Assembly (NCBI RefSeq): GCF_025024155.1
Contig: NW_026251709.1
Coordinates: 248,001 to 312,000, forward strand
Origin: Gamsiella multidivaricata
Taxonomy: Eukaryota; Mortierellomycota; Mortierellomycetes; Mortierellales; Mortierellaceae
Direction: 5' to 3'
DNA length: 64,000 nt
The notes under the pieces are model-generated. The model was given only the letters and a program-made list of their open reading frames with translations. It did not search any database and was not told where the DNA came from. This document shows, one piece after another, positions 34,388 through 45,996 of the stretch. The number at the start of each line of letters is the position of its first letter. Positions within the stretch are counted from its first letter, which is position 1. The position numbers and the translations under genes were made by a program.

Positions 34388-36952
34388 ATGGCACTGTACT
34401 CCCTCGGTCTTACTCCTAGCCAGACCTCACGCTGCAGTGGCCCCGTAACTCTGCCACCTGGTAAGGATCCTGACCCTGTTGTCATCTCAGCTCTTCTCCC
34501 ATATATTCCTCCTCCCATTCCTATCCTCATCTAAAGGTCTTTGCTGAGTTGCACCGCTTCGCCTGTGGCTGTGCGCAAACCGGAGGTTCATGCAATGGCA
34601 AGCATTCTTTGTGTTCTTCTGGAGTTGTCAACTATGTGGACCCGGGTGTTGCCCTCAATCCAAAAAAAGAGCTGCGGAGAGCAATGCTATCCATAGGTCT
34701 TCTTTCTTCTCCAAATGAATTTGTATGATTCCTTTATTCCTTTGTATTCGCTCTCGTCATCATCCACAACCGATGCAAACCACACAAAGTTGTTTGTTAC
34801 AAGCAATCTCTTTCTCCGATATTTACTCAGATTCAATAACATCACTAGAGGTCTTGAAATTGATTGCCCACCGTCTCCGGGATAATCGACAAGCCCTGCA
34901 TGCTTGTCTCCTTGTCTCTCGTGCCTGGTCGAAGGCTGCGGTCGAATATCTCTACAAGGCCCAGCACATGATGGATTATCGCAGACCGAACTCTTTCTCG
35001 ACTTCCTCGGCACTGTCATTGTCCTTGGAGGGACTAAGCCTTGAGGAGGGCAACCAAGGAGAGGAATGCAGACGATCAACCATGCTGGAGCCCATTGACC
35101 CTGTTCTCTCTGTAGCCATGACACAGCAGCTACTTAAGCAGACACTCGAGGCCTCGCTGCTCCACGATGACACTTGCTCTTATGATTACATCTCGTACTT
35201 GAACAAGATCTCATGTCCCGTAAGTTACTCTTCTTTTTTTATATTGAGCATGCGGTCTCGATCTGTGGTCTACAGCCTTCTACCAGTCTCTTGGGAAGGT
35301 CTCGTGTGTACCAATGTGTGTGAGTGTGAGTGTGTGACAACAGCATCATAGCCGTCATTGCTCCTTTCCCCCTGGTCTATTTTAGTCCATTTGTCACACA
35401 TCATCCCTTCTATTTCCCCCTCCCTTTGGTTAGACCGTCCATGGCATTAACATTTGGGATCGTCCCGGTATTAATTGCATACTCCTGTATCTGTGGAAAA
35501 TAGTGGTTGACGGAGCTGATTCAGGACTGGGAAGCCTTCTGTGCCGCTTGGAAAGACCAGCACTCGGGAACGGACCTCTGGGATGGCAGCGAAGCGCAGG
35601 TGGAGATGGTTAAGACTGATCCATCGGTTGTACTTCAAGAGTACTGCTTCAATCAATTGGTGCGCAGGGTCGCTGAGCGGTGTACGTTCGTGGACGGGTA
35701 TCAGTCCTCTGCGATGATTCTGCCAGACACCCACGTCTATGCCATTCGCCATCTCAAGCATCTTACTCGTATCGATCTCAAGTACAGCCAGGACCTGAAC
35801 GACAATGTCTTCCATGCGCTTGCTGAAACTGTGCACTCTCTTTCCTACCTTCGACTTCCGGGATCAGAGATGGAGGACGTTTCGGCCCAAGCGGTTGCGG
35901 ACATGATCATGTCCCTACAGAAGAACACGCTCCAGCAATTCAAGATCATTTACGGAACAAACATTTTCAAGGATAACTCGGTCCTCAAAGCAATCGGGCA
36001 GAGACACGGTGGATCAATGCAAAGGCTGACATTAGCGATCTGCGACCTCGAGAATGCGGGATTACAGGAATACGGACCGCTCTGCACCAAGCTAGTCTCC
36101 CTTAACCTGGAATATTCCTCCGGAGTGACCGATGATGTCGTGCTCCCGATACTGGATGGCTGTCCTCAACTGGAGAAACTTGATTTGACAGAGACAGACT
36201 GCACGCATGCGACCATTCATGGACTGTCGACCGCCTCGGATTCCACGAAGCCCCATTCCGGCCGTTTTGCAGCAATGAAGCGCCTTGTTTTGAACAACAT
36301 CGACTCGCCCTTTACAACCAATTTGTTTCTCCCCTTGGCAGACGCCTGTCCTATGTTGGAGGAGCTTCATATGAACAGCATATTGGCGGACTCCTTCCAG
36401 GATTTTGCGCTCTTTATCTCCAAGACAAAGCACCTTCGAGATTTGGATATTGGCAATGCATTTCCGGAGTTTACAGATGACAACCTGATCAGCCTTGTGG
36501 ATGCCTTGCCGAATTTGCGCTGGCTTTCGATCGCCAATGCTCAGATCACGAACGCGTCGGTGGTGTATCTCGGAGAGAAGGCCCATAGTCTGTGCGACCT
36601 TTGCATTTTGGGCTGTGATCAGGTTACAAAGACAGGCTTGATTGAGTTTCTGGATAAGATGAGTAACAAGGCTGGGTTCAAGCACCTGGATATTACCTAT
36701 TGCCGATTGGACGATGGGGCAGTTGTAGAGATCCGCGAGCGGGCAAAGGCTATGGCCATCGGGCACGGATTGGTGGAAGTGGTGGAAGTGGAAGGAGACG
36801 ACCAGTTCTCAGACAGCCTTTTGGAGGAGGACGGTGAGCGGGACGATGGTGAGGAGGCTGACGATGATGATGACGAGACCGAAGAGGACAGCGATGGTGA
36901 GGACCGCGACAGCGCTACAGAACTGGAGGAGGAAGACGACGATGAATATTAG
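34388..36952 (+). CDS. F-box/leucine-rich repeat protein
   Basis: Probable substrate receptor of an SCF ubiquitin ligase. Preferred model of three exons, 34388-34460, 34831-35219 and 35504-36952, gives 636 aa. The F-box-like segment SLEVLKLIAHRLRDNRQALH, followed by ACLLVSRAWSKAAVEYLYK, lies near 28-67. From about 180 to 560 there are repeated Leu-rich units such as LKHLTRIDLKYSQDLND, CPQLEKLDLTETDCT, CPMLEELHMNSILA and FKHLDITYCRLDD. The last 45 residues are a dense Asp/Glu tail. The alternative start is an ATG in the open frame upstream of exon 2, without exon 1; the exon 1 join (CCTG|AT) keeps frame and gives TLPPDSITSLEVLK, common for this class, but is not proven. The second intron (284 nt) could hide a small exon. 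An AATAAA follows at 37026. Confidence 0.82.
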
Positions 36953-37025
36953 GCCGATTACATTGTACACACCACAGTGGGAACCGCGGATCCCATTGCC
37001 ATTTTTTGCACTTTAAGAATAACCA

Positions 37026-37031
37026 AATAAA
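37026..37031 (+). terminator. AATAAA polyadenylation signal of the F-box/LRR gene
   Basis: AATAAA 74 nt after the stop codon, within the 281-bp gap to the next gene on the same strand. Confidence 0.5.
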
Positions 37032-37233
37032 GCGCCATATCTCAACTTGTAGTCGTAATTGAATGAGAAGCACACGACGGATCAGCGCCACCAAAATGAG
37101 GATGGACTGTGATAGCAGAGCGGAGCTGGGCGTAGTTCTATTTATCAGCCAGCCAGGGACCCCAATCTGCTTGTACCGCACTTATCTGTCCTATTAGCAC
37201 ACACGTTGACATATACAAGTACTTTGCTCCAGG

Positions 37234-39057
37234 ATGAGCGCTATGGAGACAGGCCCATGCGTTTGCGGGTCATACGAGGACGTTGGGTTTATGGTATATG
37301 CACTTGCTTCCATTCTCAGGATGACGCGGACGAAATGCATTCCCATTCTCATTCTAATCTCTTTGATCTGACATATATAGATTTGCTGCGATGGATGTGA
37401 GTCGTGGATGCATGGTTCCTGTGTCAAGATCACCAAAAAGTTTGCGACAGGAATCGACGACTATCTTTGCCCGCGCTGTAAGCCAGTCGCTACTCGGAAG
37501 CGCGCAAAGAAGTGTCTTGACGACCCAAGGATAGAACCATCAGCGCCGTGTGTGGTCCAGACCTCGAAGCTGCTGGAGATGAGCGATGAGATACTTCTCT
37601 GGATCTTGACCTTTGTCCAGTGTCAGAAGTCGATATGCAGGGTCTCGAGTACATGTGTGCGACTGTGGAGAGTCGCGCAGGACCCGTATCTGGTATGGTA
37701 GACATGGTAGACAACCTCAGTCCGAGATGGTTGTTGTGGACAGTATACATGCATTGCAGATGTTACAACAGCGTTCTAACTCGACTCTTTCTTTCTTTCT
37801 TTTTTACTTAAATGGCAGTGGAAACATATCACACTAAACCACGACACATCCCTTCGCCAATACTGGGATACGCTAATACAACCGCGGCTGCTAAAGTCGA
37901 ACATCTGCGAATTGAATCTGCTGGGCGAGGTCTCATCCCCGGTGCTCATCGATGCATTGAAACTGGAGCTCTTCACAGGACTTCAAGTGCTACGGCTAGA
38001 GGATATCCAGACTTACACTGTTTATCGACTCGCAAGCAAGTTACCATGGCTCTTAGTCTTTGAAGCACGGAAGATTAAAGGAAACAGCGACAACTGGGAC
38101 TGGCGGCCGTTTCAGAATCTTAATCAAATTGAAGAGCTCCTTCTGTGGAGGAACGAGAAGCCACTGCAGACCTTTAGTCTGTCCCAAGACGCATCGATCG
38201 AGGTGCCGGACGACATATACCCAATAGGCGAGCAACATGTCTGGGGTGGCTTTGTACAGCTCTCAAGCCCGGCCTCCTCAAGTTCAGGCTCGGGATCCGA
38301 TAGCGAGGAGGAACAAAGTGTGATGGACGATACGGTTAGTGTGCATAGTACCCAGAGTCTGGTCGAGTCCGAGGATAGTCATCTATCGGGACAGCAGCGG
38401 AAACGTCTAAAGATGATGCCGAATCTTAAGCGACTGGCACTAATCAACATTGTGAGTCCGTCGACACATCGCGGAACGGATGGGGTGATGCGGAGCCTGG
38501 TGTCACGGGTGAAGACTTTTATTTACTGGAACAGCTTTAATATCCTTTTTCCGGTCATGCGAACAGAGTATGAGCACCTGGCACATCTGACGCTCATTGA
38601 GCCATGTGAGCCGGCATGGCGTGAGGGCACCTGGCAGGAACATGCGGCTACTTTCCTGAGGATGAGGAGTCTGGAATCGTTCACGATGATCAATGCCAAC
38701 ATGAACAGGCGGTTTCTGATTCCAATTCTCGATGCAGTACTCTCACTGGACCGCTTACGGCTCATTCGGCTGGTGTCGACCGAGGATCTGGAGACGATCA
38801 AGACAGTATTTACACATATTCTGGAGACGACGTGGTCTGGACGATTAGCCGTTTCGATCCAGGACGATTTGGGTGCGGATCCTGTCTCAAGGGACTGGTG
38901 CGCCAAGGCTAAAGATCTGGTGAGGCAGATGGAAACACTGACAGAGACAGACGTCCAGCGGCGACTCGATTTCGATGTCCACTTGTTCAGAGCAGAATGG
39001 GATGAGGATGCAGGGTTGAAGAGGCTATGTCTCAAGGCATGGCAGAGCACGTTGTAG
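37234..39057 (+). CDS. PHD-finger, F-box and LRR protein
   Basis: Predicted F-box protein with an N-terminal PHD finger, so a link between histone-tail reading and ubiquitin ligation is possible. Exons 37234-37293, 37381-37692 and 37819-39057 give 536 aa. The PHD finger (about 9-58) has CVCG, then [15 protein letters not shown], with YLCPRC completing the C4HC3 set (Cys pair, Cys pair, His, Cys, Cys pair). The F-box follows at about 81-124 ([37 protein letters not shown]). The rest has Leu-rich units ([44 protein letters not shown]) and a Ser/Glu-rich loop near 240-275. Intron 1 splits the PHD finger, and the join GFM-ICCDG is exact. The start is the first ATG. It lies 281 bp after another F-box/LRR gene on the same strand; domain order resembles the C-terminal part of animal KDM2, but no JmjC or CXXC domain is present. 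Confidence 0.87.
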
Positions 39058-39246
39058 ATCCGATTTTCTTATTTTAGCTCAGGCATGTAGCACAACATCG
39101 CTTATTTGTGTAACAAATACATTGTTTGAAAGAGGACATTTTATTATACAAGGGGCGTGCTCATTGACAATGAGTATAGGAGGAATAAGGTTGGCGAGGT
39201 CTATGGTACAAAAAAGGTCTGAAGAGGAAGGAAAGATAATCCACTT

Positions 39247-40630
39247 CTAATTCTGGGCATCGTTCTCAAAGCTCGTCTTGAGGGCCTTGATAGCATCGAT
39301 AGAACCGATGACGGCACTGATGAGGCCGATGATGACGATGATGGCGCACCAGACGAGCTCGTACCACTTCATCTGTCTCCATCCAATCAACTTGAAGTAG
39401 CAGAGGATGGGCAAGACAAAGATCAAGGTGCAGTTGCCGAGAGCACCCAAGAGCGACAAAAAGTCACCAAAGTAGGGGACAGTGCAGGCAATGCCACCGC
39501 AGACACCCACGACAACGAGGCGAATGATGGTGCGGTACACACGCTCCATGACCTTGCCACGACGGGCAACAGTGACATCGAGCAGACGCTCAAACTCGAG
39601 GGCAAAGGAGGTCAAGAGAATGGGGGCCGCGAGAATGACGTGGACGATAATGACAACGATTCCGACCTTGGTGAAGGCATCCTGGGGCAAGTTGCTGAGG
39701 ATGGGCGAGAGGGCCTGGTCACCATAGGTGATGTAACCGGGGATAGCGGTAGCGAGATAGAGAATCGAGCAGGTGCCGAGGGCGGCAGCGACGACACGGT
39801 TCCAGCTGCGAGGGTATCTCATGGCCTCCTCGACGTGCATATAGACGACGTTACCTCCGAAGCAGATGGAGATCGAGGCGACGGTGGTGGGGAGGTTGGC
39901 GAGGACGACATTGTCGTGATGGATGTTGGGATAAGTGTGATTGTTTAGGTCCATGATCGAGCCACGGACAGCGACAATGACCAGGATGACGGTGGCGAGG
40001 GCACCAAAGACAGACATGACGGCGACCTCCTTCAAGGTCTTCATGGCCACGAAGGGAACAGCGACAACGGCAGCGGCGATCCAGATCCAGGCCTTGGCAC
40101 TGATATCAGCACCGGTGACGAGGCCCTTCATCTCTGTGCCGGCCAAGATCAGGTACATGGTAGGGGCACCCAAAACGATGGAGGTATGGAAGAACCAGAC
40201 GGCGATCAAGCCAGGCTTGCCAAAGGCATGGCGACCAATTTCCTGGTAGGACGAGAGGCGGTACTTGCCGTTGTAGTAGAGGCACTTCATGAGCAGGATG
40301 GCGGTGTAGACACTCATGATCAGGGAGAGGATGAGGATGCCAACACCAATCCAACCACCCAACTTGAGGGCGTAAGGCAGACCGAGGGTTCCAGTACCTG
40401 GTTGTGGATAGGATAGGAGCGAATGTGTTAGTTTTCATCTGGTTTGTAGACCCTTGATGATGATGATAGGCAGATCAATTGAAAAATTAAGTACCTGCGA
40501 CAACGCAGACGACATTGGCATAGGCCAGGAAATTGGACCCCTGCTCAGGTCTCTCAGCGAGGAGGTCGACGATGGACTCCTTGTCGCTGTGGACGCTCGA
40601 GGCGTCGTAGATCTCATCGTTCTTTTCCAT
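39247..40630 (-). CDS. amino-acid transporter of the AAAP family (AVT-like)
   Basis: Multi-spanning amino-acid/proton transporter of the AAAP (AVT/SLC32-36-38) family. Two exons, 40630-40495 and 40397-39247, give 428 aa. A 35-residue acidic N-terminal tail precedes the first helix (FLAYANVVCVVAGTGTLGLP), where the GTGTLGLPYAL motif spans the splice site and is typical of the family. About ten further hydrophobic segments follow, including SICFGGNVVYMHVEEAM, another conserved family element, and GDFLSLLGALGNCTLIFVLP near the end. The intron is GT-AG (97 nt). The protein may sit in the vacuolar or plasma membrane; this sequence cannot decide. Upstream TATATA (40797-40802) and TATAAAAG (near 40938) lie on the sense strand. 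Its stop faces that of the PHD/F-box gene at 189 bp. Confidence 0.92.
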
Positions 40631-43600
40631 AATAGAGGGTGTTTGCGGGGGACTGTGGAGGAAGAAGTGTGATGGGTGAGTTATTTCGTGCGGGTGGATG
40701 GATGAGGGAATATGACGCTAGCGGTCGATTAGGATCGGAATGTGATCGGTGCTTTGTTCTTTTGGGTTGTGGTTGTTGTGTTCCTCGTGGGAGGGGTATA
40801 TAGAGAGACGAGGAAGAGAGAAGGATCGGGGGGCGAAGCGGCGGAGGATGAAGAGGAGGATGACAAAAGAGGAGGAGGAGTTGTGGAGTTGGAATGAAGA
40901 AACCAAAAAAAAAAAAAGAGAGAGAGAGTGCGACAGATCCTTTTATAAAGATCGGTTTTCCGTGCCATCTGTGGGGAGCAAAAAAAATATATTAATTGGA
41001 CTAAATAATACTACTTCATTGGTATGACCCAAACCTACCTGATCCACGGTAGTCTAACGGGCTGCTAGCCGTACTCGCTCACTGGTGGGGTGTCATCATC
41101 CAAGGAAAGTCATCTTCCCCTTCCTGGTCCACAGTGTTGAATCAGATAGAATGGCCGTTCTACCCGGCTCACGGGCAATACCATCCTACGCCAATATCCG
41201 GTTCTGTCAAACATTAGCCAGCTTCATCTAAACCAATGTAAACAAACCGAATACAAACTATTCAATCTTCCGTGGGCAGGGGCCTTGTTTATTTGTTATT
41301 CTGTACCTGGCTGCTGTGTTCGCAGATCGAGCGATCCTCATTCTGCTGCTTGCTTTCTTGATCTGTAGCAACGGTAAAATATGGCCGCAGCTGGCATGCT
41401 GACGCTCTTTAACGGAGCGGGTCCATTTGTGGGGTGCGTAAAAGACCGACGCATGAGTAACCTGACTAGGCTGGTAAGGGAATAACAAGCGGACACTGGA
41501 TTTTGGGAGAGACGTGAGTGTGCTGAGTGAACCCAACATAAAATGAGGCATACACGGACTGGACAGCCGAGGGATGGGACAGCGAATATGTGTTGGGGAG
41601 GTTTAGCGTACAACAGAGAGTAGCGGACGAGGAAGGGTAGATAGAGAACCTAGGCAGAACGGCAGAACATTCCAACAAGCTGCGTAACCCGTAGAAACCC
41701 TAGCCCGGGTATATAATAATGTATAATATGTCTTTAAGAGAATTCTATATGAAATGGGATCGGTAGAGGTGTTGGGCTATCTCGATGTCGTCAATGCTGT
41801 CCATATTAGGATTGAAGTTTTCTTCCCTTTCCGTTTGGCCAGTGTTACAAGGCTCCAGGAGTACATTTCATGGGATTGTATATGCCGCGCAACAGCAATA
41901 GCAATAGCAATAACAATAACAATAACAGTCGAGGAAGGAAGTGGATACAGTCTACATGTCTGCATGTACTGAATTGACTGAGAGGATCAGATCGAGCGTA
42001 ATCAGCGAGCGTGCCAGCCAAGAGCCGTACACATGTGCACTATGCCAGCCTATGGCGATGATGAAATAAAACTCCGGTGCCCAGGTTTGGCGCGGATCTT
42101 TCTCCATAGAAACCCAATAATAGATCACCTGTAGGAAAAAAAAGAGAAAAAGAGGCCAAACAGCTAAACTCCTGGACCGTTAACGGCCCAGCCAATCCGA
42201 ATGTTTTCCCCAGCCCCTGCCTCTCTCTCTCGCATAGTCTACCATGAAGGTCGGTTTCTGCTCATGCACTTGCTCTGCCCAGCGAATTCAAGTTCAAAGT
42301 CCTCCCCAATGGTCATGCTGCTTCGAAACAGCCATTCCCCAATCATCGACCTTCCTGCGGCGGACTTTAGGCAATTTCAGGGCCTGACCATGGATGGAGG
42401 CACTAGCTATCAGATTCGCCAGATTCATCATATTCGCCATCAGTTCTCCGTGCGAAATCCGGGGTTCTTCTGTGGAAGAGAAAAGAATAAGCGCTGTGCG
42501 CCGAAACGAAAGTAAAAAGAAGCATCAAATTCGAACTCCTGCTGTGGAGAACCATGTGCTCCATGGAGAACAAGAAAGCGGGGACTCCTGCTTGGCCTGC
42601 AACAATTTGACTCGATGTCAGTGATCTGTCAGGGAGATATAAAACGAAAGCTTCCTTACAAGACAGCAGCCTTCCATGGTGAATAGTAAGACTAAGACGG
42701 TATCCTGTTGGCTTCCGTTCCCTCCCTCTCTCACTCTCACTCTCGATGGCCTTCACCGTTGACAGCTCTGCAGCATCCCCATTTCTATATATGCTTGCGC
42801 GCTCATCGCTACGGGTCGGCAGCGATTTTCCGCGCAAATGATCTTCCCACGTTTGTTTACGGCCCTCTTCTAAACATGTGTAAGGCATATGTGTGTGCTA
42901 CAGGAATCGATCTACGAAATTCAAAATAAATGAGGACCTCCGAAGATCCGTAATCCTCACACACATCGTGCAGGATATCGCATACTGGAACTCGGGACTG
43001 ACCATATCATCCTATTCAGTGCTAATGTGAGACATCTGTGTGTCCGCAAGCACATCTCACAGCCGGCACCCCATCCCCATCGAGTCCCATCAAGGTTTTG
43101 CATCCGAACATGTACCTCTGCATGCAATACCCATAAATTACAATAATTTAGTATACGCAAGGATCATGCATAAAGCCCATAGACTGCGCTAGTCGCCAAA
43201 CGGCTGGGCAGCCCAACGGCCGGCGATGGCGATGGGAGGGCGTAGCACTCGATGAACCCGATTGCCTCCCCATAACCCCCTTAAGCCTGTTAAGATTTGC
43301 TGCTTCTGCACCTTTAAAAAGCTCATGATGCAATCGATCGCTAGGGTGTCTCCCGCCTAGCACGGTCTTTGCAATCTTTAATAGCTTGATTGGTTCCGGT
43401 ACAATTGGAGTCGTTAGCAGTTTTCTCTTGTAGATCCATGAATGTGGGGTATGGGGGGATGAGGGAATGACGGGGATAAGAAGGATCCTCGATATTCCGA
43501 GATTAACAATCATGACATCTGTTGGGAAAACATTACGACAGCGAAGTGATTCGTGTCTAGGGTTTCCTAGGGTTTCTTTGGTTCATGAAGCAGGTATATG

Positions 43601-45206
43601 AGAAAAGCCATGAAACAAGAACCGTTAAATCCTCACAGAGAGTTTGCATCATTTGCTGCTGTCTACCTCTCTGCCTCGTTTTCGACCACGTTTCATACTT
43701 GACCGGCCCTTGCCTCTATTGCTCCCAAGGCAGTTTACAGCGCTTCCCAGCTCATGTACTGGTATTGACGATATATAGCATATCGCCCTCGTTCTTTCAG
43801 ATCTTCGGTCAGTTGAACAACTGCTGACTCTACGGGCTGTCGACGGTGACTTCCACTCTTGGGTCTTCAGGTTAGTCCGCAGACATAATTTCGATCGGCA
43901 TACTCGTCCATGGCATACCCGAGATCTGCGACGATATATACATCGTAGCCGGTGAGAGTCGGCTCCATGCCGAGGCATATATGAGATGTCTCGGCCTCAG
44001 CACTTGCTAAGACAGATGGACCGCCGTATTTGATTGCTCCGGTTCGATGACTCTCTCATCCGTAGTGTCTTTTTTTTTACTGACGCCAGATCCCCCTTAG
44101 GCGTGCAGGCGTGCAGGCGTGCCACAGGCAGCATTGTCCAAGCCTCGGCTTGGGCTGTCAGCCGGCCGCTTATTACCTAAAGATAGAGACTAGACTCAGA
44201 TCTCTTGTAAATACCTTCGAGTTGGTATTTACCACGTGGGACTACACGTGGACTACACTGGAAACTGTCGCTACTGACAAAAAAGATGCGTTCCTAAAAT
44301 AGGGTGCGTTCATTCAGGGCCATCTGGGGGCTCTTGACGCTTGCTTCAGAACGTCAACACGTACACGTATTCCTTACCTATTGGGGCTGTAGAATCCACT
44401 TGTGAAATACCTTCCTTCTACCGTGTCCCAAACGAAATGCTGCCTCAATGACTCGTAATGAGTACTTTAAACCCTAGACCCGCCCACGAGACTCCAGGGG
44501 AAGACTAACCCCCAAGCGTCTTACTCTAGTAATTGGCGTTGGGTGCGCAGACCATACAAGAGGCCATTCGATTGTTCACTGCCAACAGACTATTGGTCGC
44601 TTGCTACAGTAAATGAACCCAAAACTTCATTTCACTTTGTTATCGCTCAATACATACTGGGCCCCGGGTACGTAACCATCGCGGGGATATTTCCGGGTTT
44701 CCAGAGAACATGTATATCGGGCGTAAGACATGCATTGGGCTGGGAGCGCCACTTTCCGCCTAAATCCTTAGCTAATCCTGGAGCAAACACTCGCCAGGAA
44801 ATCGGACCCTAAAGTAGCCCTGTTACTTGCTTCTTCAATTATCTGAATAACATATTCTTGATCTACACTGGGTAGCCAGCAGCATCTCTTCTTATTATCT
44901 ACTGCACCATCATCTCTTCATCTGTCATATTTTCTATGCTAGAGTCATGAACATTCCGTCAGAAAATCCACCCAAAGACCGGCATACATGAAATCCGAAC
45001 TATACAAGTTGATCATCCCTCTGCAGAGTACACCCTGCCACTCGTGCATGTCAATCAACCTCGCTGCATTCCAATGATAATGGTGTATTAAAAAGGTAAT
45101 GTATTAAAGATGCGCAAGGAGCTTTAGGACTTCTTTTAAGAAAATGATATTGACACTCTGCTAGGGGATATATATGGATGGTTCCTCTCTACATCTGCTA
45201 TATCTC
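40631..45206. other. gene-poor region of about 4.6 kb
   Basis: The first few hundred bases are the amino-acid transporter promoter. Beyond it no frame shows a family motif or credible exon series. Two short tandem units were seen: TAGGGTTTC twice near 43558-43575, and GCGTGCAG near 44101-44122. A microsatellite-like AGCAATAGCAATAACAAT stretch lies near 41893-41930. No tRNA cloverleaf recognised by eye. Confidence 0.5.
40797..40802 (-). promoter_or_regulatory. TATA-like box of the amino-acid transporter gene
   Basis: TATATA on the minus strand, 167 bp upstream of the start codon, with a CT-rich sense strand between. A second TATAAAAG lies near 40938. Confidence 0.4.
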
Positions 45207-45657
45207 TTAGACAGAGGTGGTGACCTGCTTCATCGCGTTCTTCTCATCTTGAGCAGAGTACGTTGGCAAGGAACCCGCAGAGCTGTTGGCCTTGGCGGCC
45301 TTGGCAGCGCGACGGCGACGGACCAGGAAGAAGGCACCGGCGGCCAAAAGGACAACGACGGCAGCAGAGACACCTCCGGCGATGCCACCGACCTGGGAGC
45401 TCGAGAGACCTGTGGACTTCACAGTGGTGGAGTCAGAGTTTCCGTGGGGGAGCGACTCGTAGCATATGATCTCCTCACGCTTGACACCCATGCACATGTC
45501 AAGCTGACCGGCCTTGCAGGCAGATTGATCCGCGGTGCATTTCTTGAGGAAGCAAATGTCACCGTGGCAGTCCTCCCAGGCTGGAGAAATAGATAGCAAG
45601 AGAAAGAGATAGGAAAGTGCAGAGGTGTTAGATTTTATATCTGTCGATCGCGAGGCA

Positions 45658-45697
<40 letters not shown>

Positions 45698-45996
45698 CAA
45701 GAATACATGAACATGTATCAATAGAACGTACACTCGCATCCCAGGGGGCACTTTGTAGTCTGAGTCTTGATCTCCTGGGGCATATCGCAGTAAAGCGAGT
45801 AGATATTGTCGATACGGGCCACAAAAGGAGCAACAGTGTCCTTAGCATCCTTGCAGGTCTCACCGGGAGCCAACTGTGGGATACAGTACTTGTCGTAGTG
45901 GCACGACATACCTGCAACAGGGCAGACAGTGTCCTTGTTGCAGTAGTACTTGGTCCAGGGGGTGTTGGGGTTAACGGTAACGTTGGTTGCAGACAT
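45207..45996 (-). CDS. cysteine-rich single-pass membrane protein, family unknown
   Basis: Not recognised as a named family. Two exons, 45996-45732 and 45580-45207, give 212 aa. The N-terminal ~125 residues contain 14 Cys (for example YYCNKDTVC, MSCHYDKYC, KCPLGCESWEDC, HGDICFLKKC) and look like a disulfide-bonded ectodomain. A Ser/Thr-rich stalk leads to one membrane segment (VGGIAGGVSAAVVVLLAAGA then FFLV), a basic stop-transfer RRRR and a ~30-residue tail. The first ATG gives MSATNVTVNPNTPWTKYY, which is not a signal peptide, so the topology would be N-out through a reverse signal anchor unless an upstream exon exists. The intron is GT-AG, 151 nt, and contains 32 T. A TATA box lies about 130 bp upstream. 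The neighbour at 47599-48884 shares the general layout. Confidence 0.8.
45661..45692. repeat. 32-base poly(T) run inside an intron
   Basis: The longest homopolymer of the window, T on the plus strand, therefore A on the sense strand of the minus-strand host gene. Confidence 0.85.

Noticed and set aside
41040..41110. Possible tRNA-like segment (GGTAGTCTAACGG)
   Set aside because: No B-box GGTTCRANTCC at the right distance and no cloverleaf could be drawn.
44100..44125. GCGTGCAG tandem units as a CRISPR-like or satellite array
   Set aside because: Only two to three copies and no spacers.
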